This document shows positions 28,557 through 36,319 of a DNA stretch of 64,000 bases, piece after piece. Origin of the DNA: UBA5429 sp942493315 (GTDB lineage: Bacteria; Bacteroidota; Bacteroidia; Bacteroidales; WCHB1-69); NCBI GenBank assembly GCA_942493315.1, contig OW818690.1, positions 3,038,001-3,102,000 of the forward strand, written 5' to 3'. The notes beneath the pieces are model-generated. The model had not been told where the DNA came from and did no database searches. It saw only the letters and a list, made by a program, of their open reading frames with translations. Position numbers and translations under genes: made by a program. Position 1 is the stretch's first letter. The number at the start of each line of letters is the position of its first letter.

Positions 28557-29612
28557 TTAAATGATTAACATTGCATCCCCATAAGTAAGGAATTTGTATT
28601 TCTCTTTTATAGCTTCTTTATAAGCTTTCATAACCAAATCATATCCTCCAAATGCAGCAGCCATCATTAACATAGGGCTTTCTGTAGGATGAAAATTGGT
28701 AATCAGAGCATTACAAGATAAAAATTTATAAGGTGGAAAGATAAACTTGTTAGTCCAACCATTATAAGGTTTGATTTTTCCATCTGTATAAAGAGAAGAT
28801 TCTAAAGCTTTTATTGCAGTAGTACCAACAGCACATACTCTTTTTTCTTGATCTTTAATTTTGTTGATCTGATTCGCTGTTTCTGGAGTGATCAACATCT
28901 GTTCAGAGTCTGCTTTATGTTTGGTTAAATCTTCTACATCAATCTCTCTAAAGTTACCTAAACCGGCATGTAGCGTTATATAGGCAAAATCGATCCCTTT
29001 CAATTCACATCTTTTAATTAACTCTTTGCTAAAATGGAATCCTGCAGCAGGTGCTGCTACAGCTCCTTCCACTGAGGCATATAAAGTTTGATATCTGTCC
29101 ACATCAATTTCTTCCGGTTCTCTCACTTTTAACAGTTCCTCAGGAAGAGGTGTATGACCCAAATCTTTTAATTTCTGTCTGAAAGTAACATAATCTCCTT
29201 CAAAAAGGAAACGCAATGTTCTTCCCCGAGAAGTAGTATTGTCGATAACTTCAGCAACCAGGTTGCTATCATCTCCAAAATAAAGTTTATTTCCAATTCT
29301 GATTTTTCGGGCAGGATCCACCAAAACATCCCATAAACGGGTTTCAGCATCTAACTCTCGAAGTAAAAAAACTCGAATTTTGGCGCCGGTTTTCTCTTTT
29401 TCACCGTACAATAAAGCAGGAAAAACTCTCGTGTTATTGGTTACAAAAAGATCACCTTCATCAAAATAATCTAACAGATCTTTAAATAACTTATGCTCAA
29501 TGGTTTGTTTTTCTCTATTTAACACCATTAAACGGGAATCACCACGGTCTTCCGATGGGTGAATAGCTACCAATTCCTGTGGTAAAAAGAACTTAAATTG
29601 GGATAATTTCAT
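28557..29612 (-). CDS. queA: S-adenosylmethionine:tRNA ribosyltransferase-isomerase
   Basis: QueA transfers and isomerises the ribosyl part of SAM onto preQ1 in tRNA to form epoxyqueuosine. The ATG at 29612 gives MKLSQFKFFLPQELVAIHPSEDRGDSRLMV, the normal family start (351 aa). An earlier in-frame TTG lies inside the promoter box and is excluded. Other motifs are VTNNTRVFPALLYG, EGAVAAPAAGFHFSKEL and TLHAGLGNFREI. It is the first gene of queA, purM, purN. Other queuosine genes are not in the window. Confidence 0.96.
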   Translation of the reverse strand: MKLSQFKFFLPQELVAIHPSEDRGDSRLMVLNREKQTIEHKLFKDLLDYFDEGDLFVTNNTRVFPALLYGEKEKTGAKIRVFLLRELDAETRLWDVLVDPARKIRIGNKLYFGDDSNLVAEVIDNTTSRGRTLRFLFEGDYVTFRQKLKDLGHTPLPEELLKVREPEEIDVDRYQTLYASVEGAVAAPAAGFHFSKELIKRCELKGIDFAYITLHAGLGNFREIDVEDLTKHKADSEQMLITPETANQINKIKDQEKRVCAVGTTAIKALESSLYTDGKIKPYNGWTNKFIFPPYKFLSCNALITNFHPTESPMLMMAAAFGGYDLVMKAYKEAIKEKYKFLTYGDAMLII

Positions 29613-29631
29613 ACTGAAAATTTTAGGGGTG

Positions 29632-29639
29632 CAAATATA
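29632..29639 (-). promoter_or_regulatory. -7 promoter box of the queA-purM-purN operon
   Basis: The minus strand reads TATATTTG, 19 bp before the queA ATG. This placement decides the start codon, since a longer reading would begin inside the box. Confidence 0.65.
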
Positions 29640-29787
29640 CAACTTTTTTAGGGGTTTGTCAAGGGCAATTCTGCACTTTATTTATTTTTTCAACTTTTCA
29701 AATCAGAATTCAGCTCAAAACTCTTGTACTTTAAAAGTAACGGCATAAGTGGGCACAAGAGCATTCGAGCATATTGAGCATTCTGAT

Positions 29788-32295
29788 CTAAAGCACTGTT
29801 ATCGACCCTTTAATCAGTTTGGGTTTATTGTTTTCAATTCGAATCTTTATTTCGTAAGTAAATACATTGTTCGGCTGAACAATTCCTCCTACTCTCCCAT
29901 CCCAGATGAATGATGGATCATAAGAGAAAAAGACTCTACCACCCCAACGATCATAAATATAAATTTCAAACTCTTTTACATAAGGAACTAATGTCGTGGG
30001 CAATGAAAAATAATCATTTAAACCATCCAAATCGCCTGGTGTTATGGAATTAGGTAAATATAGATTTTGCTCGCAGGGTAAAACTTTGAATGTCGTTGAG
30101 ACATAACAATCATTTAATGTTGCTGTTACCGAATAAGTACCTGATGTCGTAATAAAAATCACCGGTAATGTTTCTCCGGTGCTCCATATAAAATTGGGAA
30201 ATTCAGACTCAGCTATTAACATAGCTTGCTGAAACTCACAAAAGTCAAATGGCTCCTGAGTGATCGTTACACTTGCTTCTATTTGTTCTAAAGATAAATA
30301 AACAGTTGTATCACACCCATCTCCATCAATAAAATGGTCATAATCTCCTGAAATAGTTAAAGTTTGATCATAAAATTGGTAGGATCCGTTGGGACAAAAA
30401 GTAGCAGTATCATAAACATTTACACCCGGGGGAACTTCAATTTGATGCATAATAGTATCAGTACAACCGAATGCATTCAATGCTATTAACTGAACATCAA
30501 AAGGACCGGCATCAGTGTAAGTATGTGTTGGGTTTTCCAGATCGGAAACACCTCCGTCGCCAAAATTCCACTGATACGAAACCCCATTAAGAGTTTCATT
30601 AAAAAATGAACTTGGATTTTGCTTACAGTTGACCTCAAAAGAAAATTCAGGAATTGGTTTTTCTAAAACCAAAACTTGTAAAGTATCCGATTTCATCTCA
30701 CAAAATCCGTTAGTGCCTTCAACCAGATAGGTCCCTGAATTGGAAGGTAAAGCATTTGGATTAGTATAACTTGTAGAAACATTAGGCCCTTGCATTACTG
30801 TTTCAGTTTCCAGATGTGTCCATGTATAAACACCTCCCTGATAAGGATTAACAATCATAAAATTGATAGAATCTCCCTCACAGATAGTGTCGTTTGAAAC
30901 CAAACTACTGGTAACCTCATATTGTGCAAAATCAGAAAAATAGCCGAATTTACAGGTTGTTCCATCTCCTCCGTTAATAACGCCCATGTGAAAATCTCCA
31001 TTTGAATTTTCAATTCTGGCTGTAGCATTGATCGGAAATAAAGTAGTAGATAATAATTTTCTGGCGAATTTATAAGCTCCCCCAGTTCCTGGAACATCAA
31101 GGAAATCGGATGCCAAAATCACGCCAGTATTTCCATTAAAAGTAAAGTTTCCGATATTTTCAGGTTTTGTTAATAAGGTAATATAATAACTATCAGCCTG
31201 ACTTCTCGTTACAGAAACAGAACGTGATCCTCTACATTCAACAGATGGTAAAATACTATATCCTAATTCACATCCAAAACCGGAAACTTGTGAAACATAA
31301 ACCGGGTTATTACTATAAATAAAAACAGCAGAATTGGGTGAATTGGTTAGTGGATTGGCCGTAAATTGATGCATATAGGTTTGGCCTGCATTAAGATTGA
31401 TATTTGGCCCCATATTAATACTAAAATTTGTATTATTCTGTGTCGCCAAAATAAAAACAGGATCATAGGGACCCGTACCCCCTGAAGAGTTTTGATAAAA
31501 AGTAAAACCTTGAATAGGTATATAGATGTTCCCCAACATATTAACCGGTACAATCTGATCTCCCCCTATATCAGCACATCCTCCATAAGGAACCCCTGAC
31601 ATTGAATCATCATAATAAGTAATAGCTACACTTTTATCTGCAACAACGTGGGTACCTGCAGGGTGACCTACAGCTGAAAAAGCGACTGATTTGGCCGTAT
31701 AAAACTGACCTGTATTCAAAGTAATATTGAAGGGAACATTTGCAGCATGCCCAACTATAGCCTGAGTGGGTGTGATCGTAATGGTTGTATTATCTTGAGT
31801 GGCTAAAACAGAAAAATAGCTATAACATTGCTGCGCATAAGTATGATTTGCCAAATAGTTCTGCATGGGAATAAAAAAATTGGTTCCCATGGCATTTTTC
31901 CCTTTTAAGGCAAAAATTTCAGTGTTGTAAATATTAAAGGTTGGAGATGTATAGATTTCATAATAACAAAACACTTTCTGTGTGGCTACTATTCTAAAGC
32001 CACGATTGGAATTGTCATTAGACTGACTCACATTAGCTGAAGTTGCCGGTATTACAGCCACATAGTTTGAATTGGCGGCAATTGTGAACGTGATGGGTGT
32101 AAAAGCTGCATTTGCCGGTTGGGAAATGGTAACCGTACTGGGTAATGTTGATGTAGAAACTACAAATCTAAAGGTATTATTTGGATCATGAATTGGATTG
32201 GCATAAGGAGGCGCAAACCAAAAGTCAGTGTCAAATTGAGCTGTCCCTAATAGAGAATATGTGACTAAAATGAATAAGAAAACCAGTTTTTTCAT
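29788..32295 (-). CDS. T9SS type B sorting domain protein with IgGFc-binding-like and PKD domains
   Basis: This 835-aa secreted protein begins with a signal peptide (MKKLVFLFILVTYSLLGTAQ). The N-terminal half (about 20-440) resembles the FCGBP N-terminal domain: TDFWFAPP, repeated NTTITITPT and NNTNFSINM segments, and YFSVLATQ. A region YTWTHLETET around 490 looks Ig-like, and a PKD domain follows (FSFEVNCKQNPSSFFNET, YQWNFGDGGVSDLENPTHTY). The type B C-terminal domain closes it (LYLPNSITPGDLDGLNDYF, EIYIYDRWGGRVF, FTYEIKIRIE), sending it through the T9SS. A role in adhesion or matrix binding is likely; the ligand is unknown. It follows nadA by 22 bp. Confidence 0.88.
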   Translation of the reverse strand: MKKLVFLFILVTYSLLGTAQFDTDFWFAPPYANPIHDPNNTFRFVVSTSTLPSTVTISQPANAAFTPITFTIAANSNYVAVIPATSANVSQSNDNSNRGFRIVATQKVFCYYEIYTSPTFNIYNTEIFALKGKNAMGTNFFIPMQNYLANHTYAQQCYSYFSVLATQDNTTITITPTQAIVGHAANVPFNITLNTGQFYTAKSVAFSAVGHPAGTHVVADKSVAITYYDDSMSGVPYGGCADIGGDQIVPVNMLGNIYIPIQGFTFYQNSSGGTGPYDPVFILATQNNTNFSINMGPNINLNAGQTYMHQFTANPLTNSPNSAVFIYSNNPVYVSQVSGFGCELGYSILPSVECRGSRSVSVTRSQADSYYITLLTKPENIGNFTFNGNTGVILASDFLDVPGTGGAYKFARKLLSTTLFPINATARIENSNGDFHMGVINGGDGTTCKFGYFSDFAQYEVTSSLVSNDTICEGDSINFMIVNPYQGGVYTWTHLETETVMQGPNVSTSYTNPNALPSNSGTYLVEGTNGFCEMKSDTLQVLVLEKPIPEFSFEVNCKQNPSSFFNETLNGVSYQWNFGDGGVSDLENPTHTYTDAGPFDVQLIALNAFGCTDTIMHQIEVPPGVNVYDTATFCPNGSYQFYDQTLTISGDYDHFIDGDGCDTTVYLSLEQIEASVTITQEPFDFCEFQQAMLIAESEFPNFIWSTGETLPVIFITTSGTYSVTATLNDCYVSTTFKVLPCEQNLYLPNSITPGDLDGLNDYFSLPTTLVPYVKEFEIYIYDRWGGRVFFSYDPSFIWDGRVGGIVQPNNVFTYEIKIRIENNKPKLIKGSITVL

Positions 32296-32317
32296 TAATT
32301 TAAAAATTGTTTATAAT

Positions 32318-33229
32318 TTAACTTAAATCGAACATTCGAAGAATCGGTTTTTTTGCTTTTTCCATCAATGAATTATCGAGAATGATTTCAGGAGTTTCCG
32401 TAACTAAAGCATTATAAATTTTAGATAGTGAATTTAATTTCATATACTCACAATCATTGCAACTGCAGGTTTCAGAACTATTGACTACATAGAATTTTTT
32501 AGTAGGATTTCTTTTTTGCATTTCATATAAAATGCCGGTTTCTGTAGCAACAATATAAGCATCATTGGAATCTTCCTGAGTATATTTGAGCATAGCAGCA
32601 GTAGATCCCACAAAATCAGCTAATGCCAAAATGGTAGCTTTACATTCAGGATGCGCCAAAACTTTAGCATCAGGATACTGTTTTCTTAACTTAAAAACCT
32701 CATCAGCAGTAAGTTGATCATGTACATGACAAGCACCATCCCATAGGACCATTTCACGATGTAACTCTTTATTGATGTAAGCTCCTAAGTTCCGGTCAGG
32801 CGTAAACACAATTTTTTGATTTTCAGGTATTGATTGAACAATTTTTAGAGCATTCCCTGACGTTACGATGATATCAGATAATGCTTTAACTTCTGCAGAA
32901 CAATTGATATAACTCAACACTAAATGGTCAGGATATTGTGATAAGAATGGCTCTAGTTGGTCAGCAGGACAGCTATCAGCTAATGAACAACCGGCATTAA
33001 GATCAGGGATCACTACTTTTTTATCCGGATTCAAAATTTTGGCAGTTTCTGCCATAAAATGAACGCCTGCAAAAACAATAAGATCGGCATTTGTATTGGC
33101 AGCTTCTTTGGCTAATGCAAGACTATCACCTACAAAATCGGCAATATCCTGTACTTCAGGAATGGTATAATAGTGTGCTAAAATTATTGCATTTTTAGCT
33201 TTTTTAAGTTCTATGATTTGGTTTTTCAT
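32318..33229 (-). CDS. nadA: Quinolinate synthase
   Basis: NadA condenses iminoaspartate with dihydroxyacetone phosphate to quinolinate in de novo NAD synthesis, using a 4Fe-4S cluster. The ATG at 33229 gives MKNQIIELKKAKNAIILAHYY, the family start (303 aa); a longer frame would run into gmhA. The candidate cluster cysteines are in LSYINCSAEVKA, AHPECKATI and the C-terminal SETCSCNDCEYM. Motifs GVHFMAETAKILNP and SCPADQL agree. It lies 10 bp after gmhA. The partner gene nadB is not in the window. Confidence 0.96.
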   Translation of the reverse strand: MKNQIIELKKAKNAIILAHYYTIPEVQDIADFVGDSLALAKEAANTNADLIVFAGVHFMAETAKILNPDKKVVIPDLNAGCSLADSCPADQLEPFLSQYPDHLVLSYINCSAEVKALSDIIVTSGNALKIVQSIPENQKIVFTPDRNLGAYINKELHREMVLWDGACHVHDQLTADEVFKLRKQYPDAKVLAHPECKATILALADFVGSTAAMLKYTQEDSNDAYIVATETGILYEMQKRNPTKKFYVVNSSETCSCNDCEYMKLNSLSKIYNALVTETPEIILDNSLMEKAKKPILRMFDLS

Positions 33230-33239
33230 ATTGTTAGTT

Positions 33240-33815
33240 TTATGAGTTAGGGAACATTTGTTTTTCAACATGTTCACAAATAATATGGCCAATTAGGATA
33301 TGGATCTCTTGAATACGGGGAGTATCAGTGGAAGGAACATTTAATAGTATATCAGCTATAGAGGCCATTTTCCCGCCTGTTTCTCCGGTAAATGCAATCA
33401 CTTTGATCCCTTTTTGTTGAGCAACATTTATCGCTTTGATAATATTATCGGAATTCCCTGAAGTTGAAAAGGCAACCAAAACATCTCCGGAATGTGCACT
33501 GGCTTCTAATAAACGGGCAAAAATTTGATCATAACCAAAATCGTTGGCTACTGCAGTCAAGTATGATGTGTTACAGTGGAGCGCTTCTGCATTGAGAGGT
33601 GGTCTGTTAAAATAGAATCTCCCGGATAATTCAGCTGCCAAATGTTGGGCATCCGCCGCACTGCCTCCATTGCCACAAAAATGAATCTTCCCATTTTGTC
33701 GGAGAGAATCAACCATTAAAGCTATGCTTTGTTCAATTTTATCAAGAAAATTTTGATTTTCTAATAATTCTTGTTTTAGAAATATACTTTGTTGAATCGA
33801 TTGAGTAATATTCAT
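33240..33815 (-). CDS. gmhA: SIS-domain sedoheptulose-7-phosphate isomerase (GmhA-like)
   Basis: GmhA makes heptose-7-phosphate for LPS core heptose. The ATG at 33815 gives 191 aa; an earlier frame would start in the promoter box. Motifs are HFCGNGGSAADAQHLAAELSG, the FSTSGNSDNIIKAI SIS phosphosugar site, and the C-terminal RIQEIHILIGHIICEHVE with Glu and His ligands. DnaA-initiator-associating protein DiaA is a related alternative, but the residue pattern fits GmhA well. It heads the transcript gmhA, nadA and probably the T9SS-B gene. Confidence 0.9.
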   Translation of the reverse strand: MNITQSIQQSIFLKQELLENQNFLDKIEQSIALMVDSLRQNGKIHFCGNGGSAADAQHLAAELSGRFYFNRPPLNAEALHCNTSYLTAVANDFGYDQIFARLLEASAHSGDVLVAFSTSGNSDNIIKAINVAQQKGIKVIAFTGETGGKMASIADILLNVPSTDTPRIQEIHILIGHIICEHVEKQMFPNS

Positions 33816-33837
33816 TTTAACTTTTATTAATATTCTG

Positions 33838-33845
33838 CAAATGTA
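33838..33845 (-). promoter_or_regulatory. -7 promoter box of gmhA
   Basis: The minus strand reads TACATTTG (TAnnTTTG), 23 bp before the ATG at 33815. Confidence 0.6.
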
Positions 33846-33932
33846 CAAAATTTTAATAAAATAAAAATATTAAATAACAAAAAATTTGATGAATATTAAA
33901 AAATAATAAATGTTAATAAAAACAAACAAATG

Positions 33933-33970
33933 TTAAAAAAAGAACCCCGATATGAGGGTACATACCGGGG
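33933..33970 (-). terminator. Rho-independent terminator after the rpmG/DUF4295 unit
   Basis: On the minus strand a 10-bp stem (CCCCGGTATG pairing with CATATCGGGG, one G-U) with a 6-nt loop is followed by TTCTTTTTTT. It ends the ribosomal small-protein transcript 26 bp after the DUF4295 stop. Confidence 0.88.
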
Positions 33971-33995
33971 AGTCTTTAACCATGAAAACAAAATA

Positions 33996-34151
33996 TTACT
34001 TTTTAGCTAAAAAGTCTTTGATATTCTCAGTCTCTACAATTGCGTCTTTAAACATATACGCACCTGTTTTAGATGAACGTTCCATTTTGATAACGCGGGT
34101 GAAGGTAACACCACCTTCTTTCTTTAATGTTGCAACAACCTTCTTTGCCAT
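33996..34151 (-). CDS. DUF4295 family small protein
   Basis: This 51-aa protein starts MAKKVVATLKKEGGVTFTRV and ends DFLAKK. It matches the DUF4295 family, found in Bacteroidota next to rpmG. The family's small, basic character and constant pairing with ribosomal genes suggest a ribosome-linked role, but none is established. It starts 23 bp after the rpmG stop and precedes the terminator. Its length is normal for the family. Confidence 0.88.
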   Translation of the reverse strand: MAKKVVATLKKEGGVTFTRVIKMERSSKTGAYMFKDAIVETENIKDFLAKK

Positions 34152-34174
34152 TGTATGAACTTTTTATTTGTGAA

Positions 34175-34363
34175 TTATTTAATTTCTTTATGAACAGTAA
34201 CCTTTTTCAAAAAAGGGTTATATTTTTTTAGTTCCAATCTTTCAGTCGTATTTTTTCTATTTTTAGTAGAAATATATCTTGACATGCCTGGAACTCCGCT
34301 TGTTTTTTGCTCAGTGCACTCTAAAATAATTTGTTGACGTGCTTCTTTAGTCTTCTTTGCCAT
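34175..34363 (-). CDS. rpmG: 50S ribosomal protein L33
   Basis: The 62-aa basic protein (MAKKTKEARQQIILECTEQK, then SRYISTKNRKNTTERLELKKYNP) is bacterial L33. It has no zinc-binding CxxC pairs, so it is the zinc-free type. In many relatives rpmB precedes it; here the upstream spacer contains no rpmB, only a promoter. It is co-transcribed with the DUF4295 gene. Confidence 0.96.
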   Translation of the reverse strand: MAKKTKEARQQIILECTEQKTSGVPGMSRYISTKNRKNTTERLELKKYNPFLKKVTVHKEIK

Positions 34364-34407
34364 TTTCTTTTACAATTACTTAATTTTCGCTTTTTATTAA
34401 CGGTGTG

Positions 34408-34415
34408 CAAAAATA
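34408..34415 (-). promoter_or_regulatory. -7 promoter box of rpmG
   Basis: The minus strand reads TATTTTTG (TAnnTTTG), 45 bp before the rpmG ATG, in the spacer where rpmB would be expected in some relatives. Confidence 0.6.
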
Positions 34416-34526
34416 CAAATTATTCCTTTATGATTGGACATTGACTCCGTTTTTTTTATAAAATTTTTAAAAAAAATATCTAAATACTTATATTTCAAAT
34501 ATATATAGATGATTTATACGCTTCAT

Positions 34527-35516
34527 TTAGTTTAAAATTTCCCAGATTTTATCCTTTAAAGGCATTAAGTTCAGATTTGTAAGGGAAGAAATATAAATAA
34601 CATCTACATCAGTTGGAACTTTTTTCTGAATTTTCTTCAATTCCTGTTCAGAGATCAAATCGCATTTTGTGATCGCAAGTATTCTTTTTTTATCTAAAAG
34701 TTCGGGATTATACGCTTTCAATTCGTTCACTAAAATCTTAAACTCCTTTTTAATACTTTCAGAGTTGCATGGAACCATAAAAAGTAAGACAGAATTTCGT
34801 TCAATATGTCTCAAAAAACGCAATCCTAAACCTTTACCTTCAGAAGCTCCTTGTATAATACCGGGTATATCTGCAATAACAAAAGATTTATAATCCCTGT
34901 ATGCAACCAGACCTAAGTTGGGTTTAAGGGTAGTAAACGGATAATCGGCAATTTTGGGTTTGGCATTTGACAAAACTGAAATCAATGTTGATTTACCTGC
35001 ATTTGGAAATCCTACAAGTCCCACATCAGCTAAAACTTTCAATTCCAATGCCAGCCAACCTTCAATTCCCTCTTCTCCGGGTTGAGCAAATCTGGGTGTT
35101 TGACGTGTTGGTGTTTTAAAATGCACATTACCTTGGCCTCCTCTTCCCCCTTTCATCACGATAAATTCTTCTTTATCTTCGGTTACTTCACCGATAAACT
35201 CGCCCGTATCAGGATCTTTAATAATGGTACCTAAGGGAACCTCAATATAAACATTCGCTCCGTTTTTTCCAAAACATTGATTTGCAGATCCACCTCCACC
35301 ATCTTCGGCGATTAAATGTTTGGTATATCTTAAATGTAAAAGAGTCCATAAATTACGATTTCCTCTTAAAATCACATCACCTCCTTTTCCACCATCTCCA
35401 CCATCAGGACCTGCTTTTGGATCCTGTGCAGTTCTCTGAAGATGTGCTGAACCGCCGCCACCTTTACCTGAATGTAAAAATATTTTTACATAATCTATAA
35501 AATTCTCATTACTCAT
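34527..35516 (-). CDS. obgE: GTPase Obg
   Basis: ObgE is a ribosome-associated GTPase involved in 50S maturation and stress control. The 329 aa have the glycine-rich Obg fold (SGKGGGGSAHL, PDGGDGGKGGDV), then a G domain with G1 GFPNAGKST, G2 in FTTLKPNLG, G3 DIPGII and G4 TKCD. The C-terminus lacks the extra C-terminal extension found in some species. It is 16 bp downstream of pyrE and shares its transcript. Confidence 0.96.
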   Translation of the reverse strand: MSNENFIDYVKIFLHSGKGGGGSAHLQRTAQDPKAGPDGGDGGKGGDVILRGNRNLWTLLHLRYTKHLIAEDGGGGSANQCFGKNGANVYIEVPLGTIIKDPDTGEFIGEVTEDKEEFIVMKGGRGGQGNVHFKTPTRQTPRFAQPGEEGIEGWLALELKVLADVGLVGFPNAGKSTLISVLSNAKPKIADYPFTTLKPNLGLVAYRDYKSFVIADIPGIIQGASEGKGLGLRFLRHIERNSVLLFMVPCNSESIKKEFKILVNELKAYNPELLDKKRILAITKCDLISEQELKKIQKKVPTDVDVIYISSLTNLNLMPLKDKIWEILN

Positions 35517-35532
35517 TAGATACTTTTTTTAT

Positions 35533-36102
35533 TTATTTAATTGCTCTACTTCCCGGTTTTATGTAGGGAATACCTTGTTTACACAAAGGGCATTCTGCGG
35601 GATCCCAAGTTTCAATTTCTAATTTGATCGATTCAAATATCGGATATTCTAGTTCACCCTTACTTCTATTCGCAATACAAGCTATCCCAACAATCTCCGC
35701 TCCAAAAGCTTTCAATACTTCAATGGTTTCCAAAGAAGATTTTCCGGTAGTCACTACATCTTCTGTAATTAGTACTTTTTGTCCTGGATGTATTTCAAAT
35801 CCTCTTCTTAATGCCATAACCCCATTTTCTCTTTCGGTAAAAATGGCAGGAACTCCTAATTGACGACCTAATTCATAAGCAACAATAATACCACCCATTG
35901 CAGGTCCAACAACAATATCTACTTGAGTATCTTTTAGTTTTTCAACGACTACACTTAATACTTTAGCAGCTCTGTCCGGATATTGCAACAATTTTGCACA
36001 TTGTACATAACGATTACTATGTCTTCCTGAAGAAAGAAGAAAATGGCCCTCTAAAAGCGCTTCTGATTGTTTTAATTGTTCAATTACCATATTGTTATCC
36101 AT
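35533..36102 (-). CDS. pyrE: Orotate phosphoribosyltransferase
   Basis: PyrE joins orotate with PRPP to form OMP in pyrimidine synthesis. The 189-aa protein shows the substrate loop region FLLSSGRHSNRYVQCAKLLQ, VVGPAMGGIIVAYELGR, and the PRPP motif VLITEDVVTTGKSSLE. Start at ATG 36102 puts five residues before a second ATG; both are possible. A TATCTTTG box lies 16 bp upstream. It leads the pyrE-obgE unit. Confidence 0.95.
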   Translation of the reverse strand: MDNNMVIEQLKQSEALLEGHFLLSSGRHSNRYVQCAKLLQYPDRAAKVLSVVVEKLKDTQVDIVVGPAMGGIIVAYELGRQLGVPAIFTERENGVMALRRGFEIHPGQKVLITEDVVTTGKSSLETIEVLKAFGAEIVGIACIANRSKGELEYPIFESIKLEIETWDPAECPLCKQGIPYIKPGSRAIK

Positions 36103-36117
36103 TTAAAATTGAGACTG

Positions 36118-36125
36118 CAAAGATA
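36118..36125 (-). promoter_or_regulatory. -7 promoter box of pyrE-obgE
   Basis: The minus strand reads TATCTTTG (TAnnTTTG), 16 bp before the pyrE ATG at 36102. The short distance gives an almost leaderless transcript, which is normal for this phylum. Confidence 0.6.
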
Positions 36126-36265
36126 CTAAATAATAAGCTAATTTGATAATTTGGTAATTGGGTAATTTTAATTGATGAAAAATATCAATTTTTTATGAAT
36201 TTTGAAGTTGAGAAAACCATAAAAAAATAATTTGAAAGTAATTATGATTTTTTTTAATTTTTTAG

Positions 36266-36273
36266 TATCTTTG
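36266..36273 (+). promoter_or_regulatory. -7 promoter box of the histidine kinase unit
   Basis: TATCTTTG fits TAnnTTTG, 47 bp before the kinase ATG at 36320. With the pyrE box it divides the 217-bp divergent spacer. Confidence 0.6.
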
Positions 36274-36319
36274 TCAGTCAGAAATGTTTACATTTCTACA
36301 TTAACTTAACTAAAATGTT

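Noticed and set aside
33952..34158. Plus-strand gene in the rpmG/DUF4295 region
   Set aside because: It mirrors the DUF4295 gene and the terminator on the minus strand; the minus-strand reading is a known small family.
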